Source: Allium sativum
Taxonomy: Eukaryota > Streptophyta > Magnoliopsida > Asparagales > Amaryllidaceae
Length of the DNA: 64,000 nucleotides
Reading direction: 5' to 3'
NCBI GenBank assembly: GCA_030737875.1
Contig: CM060921.1
Coordinates: 403,660,192-403,724,191, forward strand
In this document: one piece after another, positions 45,530 to 57,705 of the stretch
Position numbering within the stretch: position 1 is the first letter of the stretch
Layout: every line of letters starts with the position of its first letter
Translations under genes and position numbers: made by a program
Notes under the pieces: model-generated
Seen by the model: the letters and a program-made list of their open reading frames with translations, nothing else
Told to the model about the DNA's origin: nothing
Databases searched by the model: none

Positions 45530-45800
45530 AAGCTGAGTCATTGCATCAATTTGCAACTCAGCCATAGATTGTGAAATGCAACTCTATGCTGAAAAGCAAC
45601 TCTGGCCATAGTTTGTGCTGAAATGTCTTTGTGCTGAAGTGCAAGTCAGTTATACTATGGCCATAGTTTGTGCTGAAATGCAACTGAAGCATGCATGTCT
45701 TCCATTTTGTGTTGCAATGTAAACGAGGCATTGCATCAGTTTGTAACCGAGGCATGCATGACTTTGGTTGTGCTGAAATACATTAGTTGTACTAAAGGCT
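45530..45800. repeat. Degenerate tandem repeats in CACTA-2
   Basis: CCATAGTTTGTGCTGAAATG and variants (GTGCTGAAATGCA, GCAACTC, GAGGCATGCATGA) recur every 20-80 bp. Not coding. Confidence 0.6.
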
Positions 45801-46189
45801 TTTGCTGAAATGCATGACTTTTGAAACTGCTTTATTTTGCACGTGAAGGAGGCAGTAGAGGTACTGAATGCGCTGGAGGCTCACACTTTATTAATTTGAA
45901 ATTGTTTTAGTTTGATGTAAACATGAATTTTGCACCGGCTGTGTTTGTAAGTACTCTGTAAAACTGAATTTATTGGCTATTTTTTTGTTATTCTGTAGTT
46001 GACTAAATAGTATTTGTGTTACTAGTTATTAGTTTGTAATGAAAAGTTGTTTATTAATTTCAATGTGTAATGTTAATTGTTGTTATGTCGCATATGTTAT
46101 ATAATGATGCAATAGTATGATATAATATTGCAGTATGTAATGTTAAATGTTGTCGTAGCTATGATACAGTGTTGCCATAAATTAATGCA

Positions 46190-46286
46190 TGTGGGCCCCA
46201 AAACAGGATTCCGTGAACCCGGCTACAGAATTTAGGGGCACAACAAGATTCCATGATCCCGGGATTCAGAATTTAGTGGGCCCCAC
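46190..46286. repeat. Imperfect about 48-bp duplication in CACTA-2
   Basis: Two units share GATTCC, then TGAACCCGG or TGATCCCGG, then AGAATTTAG, and both are bounded by GGGCCCC-like runs. Confidence 0.5.
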
Positions 46287-47680
46287 ATTTTATGTAAATT
46301 TAGTACCTGTAGCGATGTTACCTTAAGATAGCAAAGACGTTGCCTTTGACTCTAAGGCAACGCGGCAAAAGGCAACCCCAAAAAAGTGTTTCCAGAGATC
46401 ATTTTTGGCCTATAGAAACATTATTTTGCACTTCCTGCATCACTTCTTGGGGTTGTCGTATGCAATCTATGGCGTAGTGAAAGAAATGTGCATCAGATGT
46501 AATTAAGTATAAACATGTAACTTAATCTATATACATCTAAGCAGGTGATGCCTGTTTTGGGGAAGTATTGTACACGAAATTACATTTAGTAGGAAATGTC
46601 ATTTCCAACCATGATTATTGATGAACTTAAACCTGCTAAGTTAAACCTGTTTAATTAACAAGCTAAGAGATTCCATGTCTGTTGTTTATATCCAGAGGGA
46701 CTTTTAAAATCCTAGTTTACTTGGGGGACTAACCCTAAGTGTGGCTTGTGTAAGTTATGTTGTTATTTGGAACCCGTATCAATCGGTATCCTTATTGCTA
46801 TCATATCTGGGCCTCGTACTAGGTAGGGGCCAAGGAACGTTTTACTGATCTGGATTGTAAGAGGTTCAAAATCTTGGAGGTGGGTACAAGAGCGTTTTGG
46901 CAGAGTCATGAGTGTGCATGGGTCCGATGGGGGAAACTAAGATACTATAACACAAACGAATAGAGTTGTGTCTTTAAAATTGACGGGTTAGGGACTGATA
47001 TCCCCTATTGCCATGGATGGCACAGGTTATTCGTACATGTAGGGAGCCAATCGCTGTGTAGTAAATAGGGTAAAACCTAATCCTATTATCTAATAGTTGG
47101 TGCATAAACTTGTTCTTGGTATATGAATGAGAAGCTTACTTGATCTTTACCTTGTCTCATTTATCTCGTTTATTTCGTACTTGTATACTTTACTGTTAAT
47201 TTCTTATCCAGTATTGTTGACCTGTCTTGATACTTCTTACCTTATGCTTATCCTAAAAATCACTGGAACTCGCAATACTTTATGTTTGACCTATTTTGTT
47301 ATTCCTTCTCTCTTTCTTTCCCTCAGGTTCTCAAGGTGGTGGACAGTAGCTGTGATCGTGATTTCTCGATTTAGCTTGGGCTTGGACTACTTCTCATTCA
47401 ATGTATTACTTCAATTTCTTTTCTATGTTTGTTGTTATGGCATACGAGGGATATTAATTTATGGTTTGTACTCTGATGGTTTATGAGATAGACGATTATG
47501 ACTTTATGACATTTGAAAATGTAATGTTGTATTAGGTTTGAAATAAAATGTTTGAAAAAATTTCCCGCTGCACTCTTTATTGTGTTTTGTGAAATTAGTA
47601 TTTATAATATTATTGCACTTCATAGAACTTATTGCATCCTCATATGGGTGACATTAAGGGATGTGGGGTATCCCAATTTG

Positions 47681-48530
47681 TAGGTACTAGATTTATAGAT
47701 CTGTAATTAGATGGGTTTCAGTTTCATTTTTTGCTGAAATTCGGGCTTAGAAAGCGTAGATTGTTATAGTACATCCCTCTATTTGTGCAATGCATGGAAT
47801 GGTAATCTCTTACCTTTCCATTTAATGGATATTCATTTCCCTTAAGGGGTACGACTTTTTGGTAAAGCCTTATTAACAGTGCAAATTTTATTAATGGTAA
47901 CAATTTTGCCCTTTGATTTGATTTATTTTCACGGGTTTTATTCTGTAAGTCATTAAAAATAATATCAAATAATTTCAATAATAAAGATTTGGTTATCATA
48001 AGATAAAAACACGTGTTATGTTTATGTGTGGTTATAGCCTTATGGAATACCATTGTTTTTAAAATGACGAATTTAAGTTTCTCACACTAGTCCCTGACTG
48101 ACCCAGAGTTATTTCTTCCTTAAACACTAGGTGCCTCTATTTACTCTAGGTAGCCTAGTAGCTTAGGTTTTACTTGGATCAAGTGGATGGAGCATGGAAA
48201 AGAAGAATTTGGAAACAGTCATCTATTCCTACCTTTACTTAGCTTCATTTAACAACTGTGAGGACAATTATTGTAGTTGTCCAGGTCGATGTTAATAAAC
48301 ACTCTGGCAATGTGATTACATTTTCCGTTGTGTTTTTGTGATGAAATATATATATATATATATATATATATAAACATATTTCCGTTGTGCAGTATTATGT
48401 TCTTTCTGCTTTCTTTCTATTTTCTTTCTTACCACAAACAATTCGCTTCTCTGATAATTTGTTTTATGGACGTGAATACTGTGGATGTATTAGTGTCGAT
48501 TTTTAGGGTCCGAGGAAGCAGGTTGTTTCA
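47681..48530 (+). mobile_element. LTR-like sequence ending before a primer site
   Basis: Its right end TTGTTTCA is followed directly by a Met-tRNA primer-like sequence, so 48,530 is probably the end of a 5' LTR. The left part was split by the solo LTR ending at 47,675 and should continue left of 39,696. GATATTCATTTCCCTTAAGG near 47,828 resembles sequence near 63,010. Confidence 0.4.
48347..48372. repeat. (TA)n microsatellite
   Basis: Short uninterrupted TA run. Confidence 0.85.
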
Positions 48531-50013
48531 TTGGTATTAGAGCTTGGGTTGAACGAATACCTAAGCTCAGCCTGATACAAGACTTATCAAGATGGGGATA
48601 ATAATACTCTAGGACGAGTAACTCATTATAGATAGGGATATCAATACCTTAGAATGAGACAAGAGTAATAATATGAGTGCGTATTTAAAAATATAAATAA
48701 TTTCTCTTTGAGATTTAGTAAAGAAGTAACTTTACCTAAGGATTATCTCTTGGTTAAAGGATATCTTTGAAAATATAGTTATTACAAGCTAGAGTCAAAA
48801 ACTAAAAACAAAGAACATCTTGTGATTAGAATCCCACTTTTCAGCTATAAGATGTTTATAATAACACTAAAACGATTCAAGTTAGAAGTTTTTGAACATA
48901 ATTCCCGATATTGGTAAAGATGACTTCTAAAAGGAGTTCTAGTTCGAATGGTTTGAAGTGATAAAATGGGATAGGGATGTGTTCATTTTGTAAGCACTTC
49001 TCTTAAGTATTACCCCTCTTGGTAAGGAGGATAAATGAAACCATCGACGTTACCCGTTTGCTTAAATCACTTTGGTGTTGCTCAATTGATACGAATGAAA
49101 TTAGGCATTTTGTTCTAAAGTTTCCTTTGGAAGGAAATTTAACACGAACAGTTATACATAATGCTTAGGTAGTATTAGAACAAACCGGAATAAATGATTT
49201 AAACTTTTCGTATGATTGAGTAATATTTGCTTATCAAATTATTAAGATTTGTTGAGATTATAAGGATGTGTGTCGTCTTATAATAAATAATTTGATAAAT
49301 TTTGATGATTTAATGAATAGAGGTTCTCAACGATTTTGGACAGTTAAAAAACCTCAAAATTGATTTAGAACTTAATGTTGAAATGTTTGTGAAGATATAA
49401 AGTCGAGTTTATATGATTTAAAAGTTAAGAAATTTTGTTGAACCTACTTGTTAGGAAAAGGAAGTTGATATTTGTATATACTTGTAGGACAAAATGGAGT
49501 ATTACACAAGTACAATCTTAATTTTAAAATGTGTTTAATTAGAAGAAACAACACGCTATTTGAATAAGAGAAAGAAAATGAAAGTCTAGAAACCGACAGT
49601 ATTAACATGTAAGTGTACATAGATCATTTTATTTGCATCTTGATCTAGATTCGAGTATAGAATGTGAGGTATTTACACAAGTCCAAAAAAGGATTTGTCG
49701 CTCGATGATTAATGGTGAATATTGATAAGGGTATACAATTCAACATTTTAGTTTTCTATCATGGTTGAGAACCATGCAAGGAAGCAAAGTATTATGATCA
49801 AATAACCTGATCATAATCTGAACTAGAGGTTTGGAGGATCAATACTAGTTCAAAAGGAAAAGTTGTGAATTTGAATGAAGGATCGAATTAGATATTGCAT
49901 ACAGATGATCTATATGTATCTTTTAAGAGTAAATGAAATAAAATTATATGGGGCACCACCTTGGGTTTGTTTTGGTGCGATTTCGATGGTGAAATACTTT
50001 TAAGGGGAAAGAA
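48531..50013 (+). mobile_element. Gutted Ty3-like internal region with PBS and PPT
   Basis: TGGTATTAGAGC (48,532-48,543) differs by one base from the Met-tRNA primer site. AAGGGGAAAGAA (50,002-50,013) is a polypurine tract next to TGTAGCAACCC. The 1.48 kb between has no readable gag or pol, so this is a non-autonomous or deeply decayed element. Confidence 0.55.
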
Positions 50014-51400
50014 TGTAGCAACCCAAAATTAGATCACCTTAATTAAAGATATTTGAATTAATTTAAATATTCAAATATGGGTTATCTCTAAACAATAAGG
50101 AAGTTTAAAATAAAATAAAATGATGGACTCGTTTTATAAAAAAATTGATTTTTATCCATAAAAGTTGTGAACGATTTTGGATACATACACTTATTTTCAT
50201 AATTAAATAAGAATATAAAAAAAATTATCTTTGAAAGTTAAACGTATTGATGACATCGTCGATAAGGATGTTATATTTAATAATTGGGTTTGTGGATTTA
50301 AATGAAGAACTTAGCGATATAATAATAATAATTATTCAAATAATGGTTTAAACGATAAGAAAACATTTTAAATATGTTATATAGTGATAACAAATCAATT
50401 AGAAACAAGTTATACAAAGAAATGTGCTTAACCAAAAAATATAAGAGAAATCGATATAGCTTTGCCGGTAAAATATCCAATTTTATAAATAATTGATTAA
50501 TATTATTTATTATGGTTTCAATTACTAAACAGTCATGTTTCAATTATTTAAATATGATAAGAAATGCATTTTCAAATTTCGTTTTTTCAGATAAATAGTT
50601 TAAATTAAAACTGAAAATATGACTGATAAACGAGTTCCGGATTCTCAACGGTTTGACGGACGGAAGTCGTATGTGTGTGATACACAAATACATACATATA
50701 CAAGTATGTATATACATGTATATACACACACATGCATGATAACATATATATAAGGCTAATGAAGTATCAAATAAAGTAAGAAAGATTAGGAAAAGGTAAG
50801 CATAAGAAAACAAAAGGAGTTTACTTTAATATAATAATACCGTGCTCTTATAACATCCTAACCTTGCACATACATTCATCCATCACATCCTCTTACACAA
50901 GGAAAAGTATGTGGGGAGGAGAGGGTTCGGCCGAGACTATAAGTAAGGAGGCAAAGAGGTTTTAACAATTTCTCATCTCTTATTTTATTCTAAAGTGTTT
51001 TCAATAAATACCACCCTAATTTTATTCACTTTTTAACACCAAATCTCTTCACATCTTCCTCCTTTAATCACTTTAATGGCTTCTAATCTCTAGCCTAAAC
51101 ATAATAAAATAATAAATAACTCACCACTTAAGCGAGCATCCAAAGGCGTCGAAGCTATCATTGTATCTCGTGTAATCTACATTCATAAGCCACCACCGCT
51201 CAATGAAGATTTGAAGACAAAGGTACCATCCCTATCGCTCTAGGATTTGAGCAAAAATGGAAGCGTGAAGAAGTCTAGGCTTAAAGGAAGGAGAACGAGC
51301 GAGCTCGAGTTGCTTTAGTGAGATTGTAACAGAGCTATAACAAATTTTAGGAATTCTAGAAAGCAATAAAGGTAAGAAAAACACCTTAAAATGACCCTAA
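50014..51400 (+). mobile_element. 3' LTR of gutted Ty3-like element
   Basis: Starts TGTAGCAACCC after the polypurine tract, with a TATA-like CTATAAGTAAGG at 50,937 and a leader-like region after it. The right end is not defined. It is not clearly the same family as the presumed 5' LTR ending at 48,530, so the pairing is uncertain. Confidence 0.45.
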
Positions 51401-52389
51401 CTATCCATATGCTAATGGAGAAATTAGTATTGCTATAATTTTGTTAAATGATGCTTATGTATTCCATGATGATTATTTATCACCTTTGGATGATAATATG
51501 TTGATTGTATGGATTATTTAACAAGTCAAGTTAAATACACGTAGGTAAGCACAAAGAAAATCATTTTCCTTTACTGAATGAAATGGTGAAAATGGAATGA
51601 TTAACCGATTAAAAATGGTTCAAAATGTTTTATAAATAAATAATAAACACTTCTAAACGTAAATACAAAGTTTGAAAAGAATATGAAGTTTAGAGAAATT
51701 TTGGGATGTCGCGGAACGGTAACTCACATTTTCACTCCTTGAAAGCCAATCTTTTGTATATGAAAAAATATGAATACAAATTCTTTGAAGTATGATTTTT
51801 CTGAATCCTCTAACCATAAATTTCCAACAAAATGGAAAAAAATCAAGATTCCCTTGAGCAGAGTTAGAAATATGGCTAAATCAAGATTTAAAAAACACCT
51901 CGGTTTTACAGTTCAAAATCCAAAAAATGAAATTGTTTGAAAAAAAATTAAATTTAAGAAAATTATAGAATAAATCTTATGAATCATTTAATTTTTTAAA
52001 AAGAGATTTAAGTTGAATATATAAATTTTCCAATGATAGAAAAGTCGTCTTGATAAATTAAACTAAAATAGCACTTTTTGCAGAACTTTTTATAGGATTT
52101 TCAATAATGACTAAAATTGAAGTTTAAACTTAAACAAATCCTCTCCAATTCTTTGGTTAATTCTTTTAGATGGTTAATGAAGTAATTTGATCCTGGGAGA
52201 GGGATGGATAAGGTTGAAATGTTGGGAATGAGTTAAGGGTAAAAGATCAAGTTTTTATAGAAAAATAAGTCGAATTCCATAGAGGTGACCTTGTTGTATT
52301 TAGTATCAAATTGTGAGGAGGGAATTCTCACTATCCGTAAGAATTTAAAAAGTGTTTACATCGATATTCAAAGATTAGTATATATAGAA
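51400..52389. other. AT-rich stretch before LINE
   Basis: No gene seen. It may include the 5' part of the LINE; no DUF4283 could be read with confidence. Confidence 0.3.
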
Positions 52390-52529
52390 CACCAAAATTG
52401 ACATCGAGCAAGATAAGTTTGATTTCTTCGGATACTCCTAATCTTCGAAAAACAAGAATAGTGGTCGTATCTCTTTCTCTTCTCAAAAAGAAAATTCAGG
52501 ATTTTTCCTTAAAAATCTTCAAAATTGTC

Positions 52530-52869
52530 CTATGAAAGCAGATCGTCCTATGCCGATGTGATTAGGAAGTCGTATTGTCTTCCTAATGGAAGTAGCAAGT
52601 ATTCTCAAATTCGACCAATGATTAATAGAAAAATCAACAGACTCCGAAAATGTTTTAGATGCTGCGAATCCAATCACGTGGATAAAGATTGTTGAAATCT
52701 CATGTGATGCTTTCAGTGTAGGCGAAATGGACATCAAAAAGCTAACTATTCTAAAATTTACAGAGGTAAATCGCCTTTCGAACTGATGCATTTTAGTAGT
52801 GTGCAATTTTGCCAAAAAAACTTATCGTTCTTGAATATATATATATATACACATATGTATATATATACA

Positions 52870-52916
<47 letters not shown>

Positions 52917-54836
52917 AGGCCGACTCGAAACGGAAAGTGGAGGGTTCATATTTGTTGTTATTGTTCGTTTGGCATATTGAGGGGCTATTGGATGGAATAG
53001 TATGGGAAAAGAAGAATTTTTATGATGTAAGTTCAGTTTATCTGCCATTACCTATACCACTAGAGATATAGGAACATGCCATGTCTTTCAGTATAAATTT
53101 TCTGAGGTTGAGGAAGATATTCACAGATGTGAATTCCGGAAATAGTTGAATGGTATTACTTTTAAACGAATTATTGATGGATTTTGATGTCATCAATACC
53201 GCGGTAAATTACAAGCTTGTGATTCCTTTATTTTAGCATGATTCTAAGCAAGATAATGACAGGTTAAAGATGGTTGGTGTCCCTATTGTTTTGAATATAG
53301 ATGATGATGAAATTGTTGGTTCTTCTATTTTTGCATTGGGTGATCATTAGATGGATAGCATGTTGCTTAATCCATTTGTTCAGAATTTTTTGAGTATGAA
53401 ATCAAGTGTGAGCATTGTTGAAAATTTTGTTTTAAGGAGGGGTTTTTTGGTAGAGGAGTTGATGAAAAGGGTTGATTGTGTTGATATGAATAGCATAACA
53501 ATGGATAGTTATGAGGAATATACACCAATCATTGCAACATCTGATGTATACGATGTTGGAGAGGTGGAATCAAATAAATAGTGTGTGGCTGATGATTTAA
53601 GTTTGAGTAACTGTTTTGAGTTGTTGAGTGAATATGAGGATAGTGGTGAATATGATGTAAGTGGGAATGGATATACATCAAATGGTTTACAAGATTGTAA
53701 TAAACAATCCTTAGAAAAGTTTAACAGGGATAAAGGCATGTGTATGAATTATAGTAGTGATTTTGTGGATAATGGAGAAAAGTGTATTTTGGGTATGGTA
53801 GAAGATGATTGCTATGGGTATGAGACTGGTGTGTACGTTAAGGAGGTAGAGAATGCGAATACATGCATGGTTTTATCTGATAATCTGGTAAAAGTGAATG
53901 ATATTAGTAGTTGTGAGATTGATGAATATTCATTAAGGGTGGACATGAGAGCAAAGGAAAGTATTTTAATACCAGACACTAATTCAGTGGAGAGTATGGT
54001 TGATAGTAGATTGTCAACAATAAAAAACAGGAAAGTATGTGAGTGTTGGGTGGAAAAGGACAATGTTTTTTGAATGTAATAAAAAATCGTATTGTATGGA
54101 GGAGAAATATTAAAGTCTCGGTGGGGTTGGTTAATCATGCAGAACGTAATTGTTTGAAACATGATAGTATGTTTTTGAGGAATAAATGAAGGTTTAGTAA
54201 TACAGTTTTTTGTTTCCCAAATCAGATAAGATTCAGTGCGAAAATTTGGATATAGTTCAGATGCATGAAGGTGACAGTTTGATTAGTGTTAATACTTATA
54301 GAAATATGGATAGTAATGGTATCAATATTGAAAGACATGCGCAATACGTATTAGTGAGTAGGTTGGCAAATACCTGTGTAAGGAAGATTGCCAGTTATGG
54401 AATAAGTTTAGGTAAGTTTGCTTGTACTTTGTTGTTGGGAAAGATGGGTTTGATGGTCATTTCTTTTTTGCCTAATCTGAGGTATTGTGCATCACAGTTG
54501 ATTAGTGAGAGGGTAGATATGTGGGAGAGAGTTGTAGATTCGATGGATAGGGTCATTATTGCTGATGAGGATGGGTTAATTGAGGATAGATCTAAAATTT
54601 CTCCTGGCAGTGATGTGTTATCTACATCGGCTAGAAGGGGTAGACGTAAGAAGATGAATCCTATTACTGGACTGGTTCATCGCAGTGCGAGGATTAGTTC
54701 CATTACCTCACCCTCTTATGGTAGGTACCCTGATTTGAATGCTAGTAGTAGTACTTCGAATGTGGGCTCAAGTATGATTTATGTTCATGGTAGTAGTTAC
54801 ACACCTTTTGCATTGGGTAGTTTATCGACTAGATAG
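52530..54836 (+). pseudogene. LINE ORF1 (nucleic-acid-binding), broken
   Basis: SYADVIRKSY (about 52,545) leads into a CCHC knuckle CFRCCESNHVDKDC (52,650) and a second one, CFQCRRNGHQKANY, whose last Cys is Tyr. A TA microsatellite (52,834-52,912) sits within the region. From 53,351 to 54,836 three open blocks separated by stops cover the long variable part; the end RRGRRKKMNPITGLVHRSAR is typical of plant L1 ORF1 tails. The protein would coat LINE RNA; it cannot be made intact. Confidence 0.65.
52834..52912. repeat. (TA)n/(TATACA) microsatellite in LINE ORF1
   Basis: TA run with CA and TG interruptions, placed within the ORF1 region. Confidence 0.9.
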
Positions 54837-56254
54837 TTATGCCAGTTAGCGGATTATACATCGTTTATTTTTATTGATTTGGAGTTAGATACTGATTATA
54901 TTAGGAATAGAGAATTAGAGAGGGTTAATTCATTCAGATGCTAAAGTTAATTAGTTGGAACATTAGGGGCCTTAATGACCCAAAAATGTGATGAAGTTCG
55001 AACATTTTTTTAAGGATTACCATATAGATGTTGCATTATTGCAAGTGACAAAAATAGATAACCCTGATTTTAAATTTTATACGAGGTTGAGGTGATCTCA
55101 TTTCTGTAACTGGGCTTGCCTAGGTGCTATTGGTAGATCGGGGGGTTTAATGATTGGTTGGAGGGAAAATCAATTTAGACTTCTTTAGGAAATTCCTAAG
55201 AAGCATTCCTGTAACACCCCACCTCCGCTAGGGTCACTCATAAAGGGAATGCACTAGTTTTGGTGGAGTATTATCTAGGTAAACATACACAGAGATATCA
55301 CAAGGCAGAACATAAATAAAGCAGCGGTAGAAATTAAAAACCAACTTTTTATTTCTTTCAAGAAAAAGAGTCAAAACTCCATATATCCAAGGTACAAATT
55401 ATTCCATTACATCAAGTTCCAAATAAAGAAGCATAAACTTAAAACAAGAGTAAATTATTCCCTATAAATAGCAGAAGCATCCATAGCATAGCCCAAGACC
55501 AAACCGTACATGAGCTGTCAGAAAGCAAGCTAAATCCAAGCTAAGAGCTAGTGTTTCCTCCCTGAGAACCTGGGGGGGGGACGAAAGAAAAAGGGTCAGT
55601 CATAAAGACTGGTAAGCCCTAGTGACTTTCAGTATGAAAACTAGTAAAGGTAACATGATATGTGAAAAATGGAATTAAACATAAGGATGATAACAGAACC
55701 GGTAGGATAATTAAGATAACAAGATAAGTCAAGTCTAGCATCGCATATTCAAGGTTCGCTGCACCAACTGTACTAGTATTCTAACCCATGTCAAGCATTA
55801 ACCATGAAATGATCCATTGGCCCGGTATCATGAATTGACCCATTACGGGGTCCTACGGTGCGATCTACTAATCGATCGGCTCCCTACAAGTCCTAGCTCG
55901 TCATGTGTCTGTGTCATACGGCCCTATCCTGAAATGTAGTTACCTGTGCTAGGTCCACCATAGGGTGTATCAAGTCCTATGGTGCCAACCACCGACACGA
56001 ATCAAGTACGCACAGTGTAAATCTACGGGTGCCCAATGCCTGCTTTTTCAACTCCGGACTACGTGCACGACCATAATCCGCATGAACCTACAATGGCGCA
56101 CCTACTCAGTCGTTGTTCTGGTCGCTTACAATCAGCCCAGTAATCGTGCCCCACCCTGCCTAGTCCCAGGGTATCGTGATACATCTAAGCGGGTTACTGC
56201 TGAAAAGGACCGCGTAACTAGGGTTTCTAATGGGTTAAGTGTTGTCATTCAAAT

Positions 56255-56640
56255 TCGTGACTTTACCCTATCCAAATCATGTATCAAGTTGGTTAAGTGT
56301 GTTCAAGTGGTTCATGACTTAACCCTATCAAATCATCGTGTCAAGCTGGTTAAGTATATTCAAGTGGTTCATGACTTAACCCTATCATGTGGCATTAATT
56401 CATTAGTGCACCTCAACCTCTCACATTAGAATAATTGTTGTGGTTACTGGATTTGTCGGGCGGTTCCGGGCAGATTTACACCGCAACAAAGTTTAACCTC
56501 GGGTTTTACGTGCGATATGACCAACTACCCACATTGGATCCTATTGTTTGCAGCCACTGGATTTACCGGGCGGTTCCGGGCAGATTTACACTGCAAACTC
56601 AACCCAACCTCGAGTTGGCCATTTTCAAGTTTATCTAATT
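56255..56640. repeat. Internal duplications in LTR-A copy 4
   Basis: Two copies of CAAGTGGTTCATGACTTAAC within 56,300-56,390, and two copies of GGCGGTTCCGGGCAGATTTA (about 56,459 and 56,569) in a roughly 110-bp unit. The latter resembles the sequence at 3803 in copy 1. Confidence 0.75.
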
Positions 56641-57525
56641 GTCATGCCCACGTTCAAGTTTTAATGTCAAAATTCATGTCGAGTTTTCATGTCATGTTTC
56701 ATATCAAATCGTGTCAAGTTCATGTCCATATCCAGGTTCAAGTTATAATAACGTTCATGTTTAAAGTTCAAAGTCAATCAATGTTTTACCTAGTCTACCC
56801 AAATCGTATTCCCATCGCACGTAAGCTCGAATCGATACAAATAAATCTAATTAGGGAATAACATAAAAAGGGACGGGTATAAGGTGGCAAAAGTGATTAC
56901 TAGCATAGCATGGTATGACTTGATAAAAGATTATAACATTACTGGCATATGGAATATTGGCCTCAAACATAAAGATTCCAAATCTAGCAAAATAAGGTAC
57001 TAGTCAAGATAACAGTTGTCATAAGGTGATAGTATAGTCATGGTAATGATTGACATAAGGCGATAGCATAGTCATGGTAACAATTAACATAAGGTGATAG
57101 TCATGAACTTGTGACTAATAGCAGATTCAACATGACAATATGAGGGGTTTTCTTTTTGATTTACAACATGAATAGGCCTCAAATCAATGTCATAACATAT
57201 CCAAAAGTCAAGATCCAAGATGAATAAGAATGGATGTGAAACAGTCATCATACATAGGTCCAGTTTCAATTTACATCATATTCATATTACATTTACAGTT
57301 TAAATCTAAAAATAACTGGGGCTTACAGATCGTGGTTCGAGAATTAGAAAAGAGAGTCGATGTTGAATCTTTATATGCTTTCCTAATAGAAATCCCCAAA
57401 TCAGCAATTCTCTTAACGCAGTCTCATCGTAGAAGAAGCAGTCCCTCTCTCAAACTTTTCAACCAGAATTAGAGCAGCATAAGGTCAGAAGGAATTTTGT
57501 GTAGAGAGACTGGTGTTAGGGGCTG

Positions 57526-57705
57526 TATTTATAGGGTCAGGTCAACGAATGTGGACAGAAACGAGGCCAGAAACATCAAAGTGAATCCAGCTCCAAAAAT
57601 GGGCTCGGGCACCAGGTCGACCCCCAGATCGACACTATGGTCGACCTGGTCCTGGGTAGGTTGACTACATAGTCGACCCCCAGGTCGACCTGGTCCTGGG
57701 CGGGA
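57526..57705 (-). promoter_or_regulatory. LTR-A promoter: TATA plus GTCGAC cluster
   Basis: Minus-strand TATAAATA (57,526-57,533). Exact GTCGAC at 57,616, 57,640, 57,672 and 57,684, several within CAGGTCGACCTGG-type palindromes, 80-160 bp upstream. Confidence 0.5.

Larger units (their letters stand above)
40794..46479 (+). mobile_element. CACTA-2 transposon, decayed
   Basis: 5,686 bp from CACTACACCATAGATGA to the complement of CACTACGCCATAGATTG, flanked by AAA on both sides. The TIRs match over about 16 bp with few changes. It carries a TNPD pseudogene; no second gene could be read. TIRs and subterminal motifs differ from CACTA-1, so it is a separate family. Inserted in the solo LTR at 39,696-47,675. 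Confidence 0.85.
39696..47675 (+). mobile_element. LTR family A, copy 3: solo LTR holding CACTA-2
   Basis: Starts TGTAACACCCC and ends GGGGTATCCCA, with ATTTG on both sides (39,691-39,695 and 47,676-47,680). Without CACTA-2 the LTR is about 2.29 kb. Landmarks: CCTTGCGTTCGTTACG (39,796), one GTCGAC with related motifs (39,945-40,005), TATAAATAGG (40,127). No polypurine tract precedes it and no primer site follows, so it is a solo LTR. Confidence 0.8.

Noticed and set aside
38100..48530. Full Ty3 element with paired LTRs across 38-51 kb
   Set aside because: A PBS and a PPT are visible, but the sequences taken as 5' and 3' LTR do not look alike by eye, so only the parts are reported.
53812..54162. 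116-codon minus-strand ORF
   Set aside because: Antisense to the LINE ORF1 region, which has better support on the plus strand.
55965..56429. 154-codon plus-strand ORF
   Set aside because: Lies within LTR-A copy 4, opposite to its transcription, and includes internal duplications; no domain.
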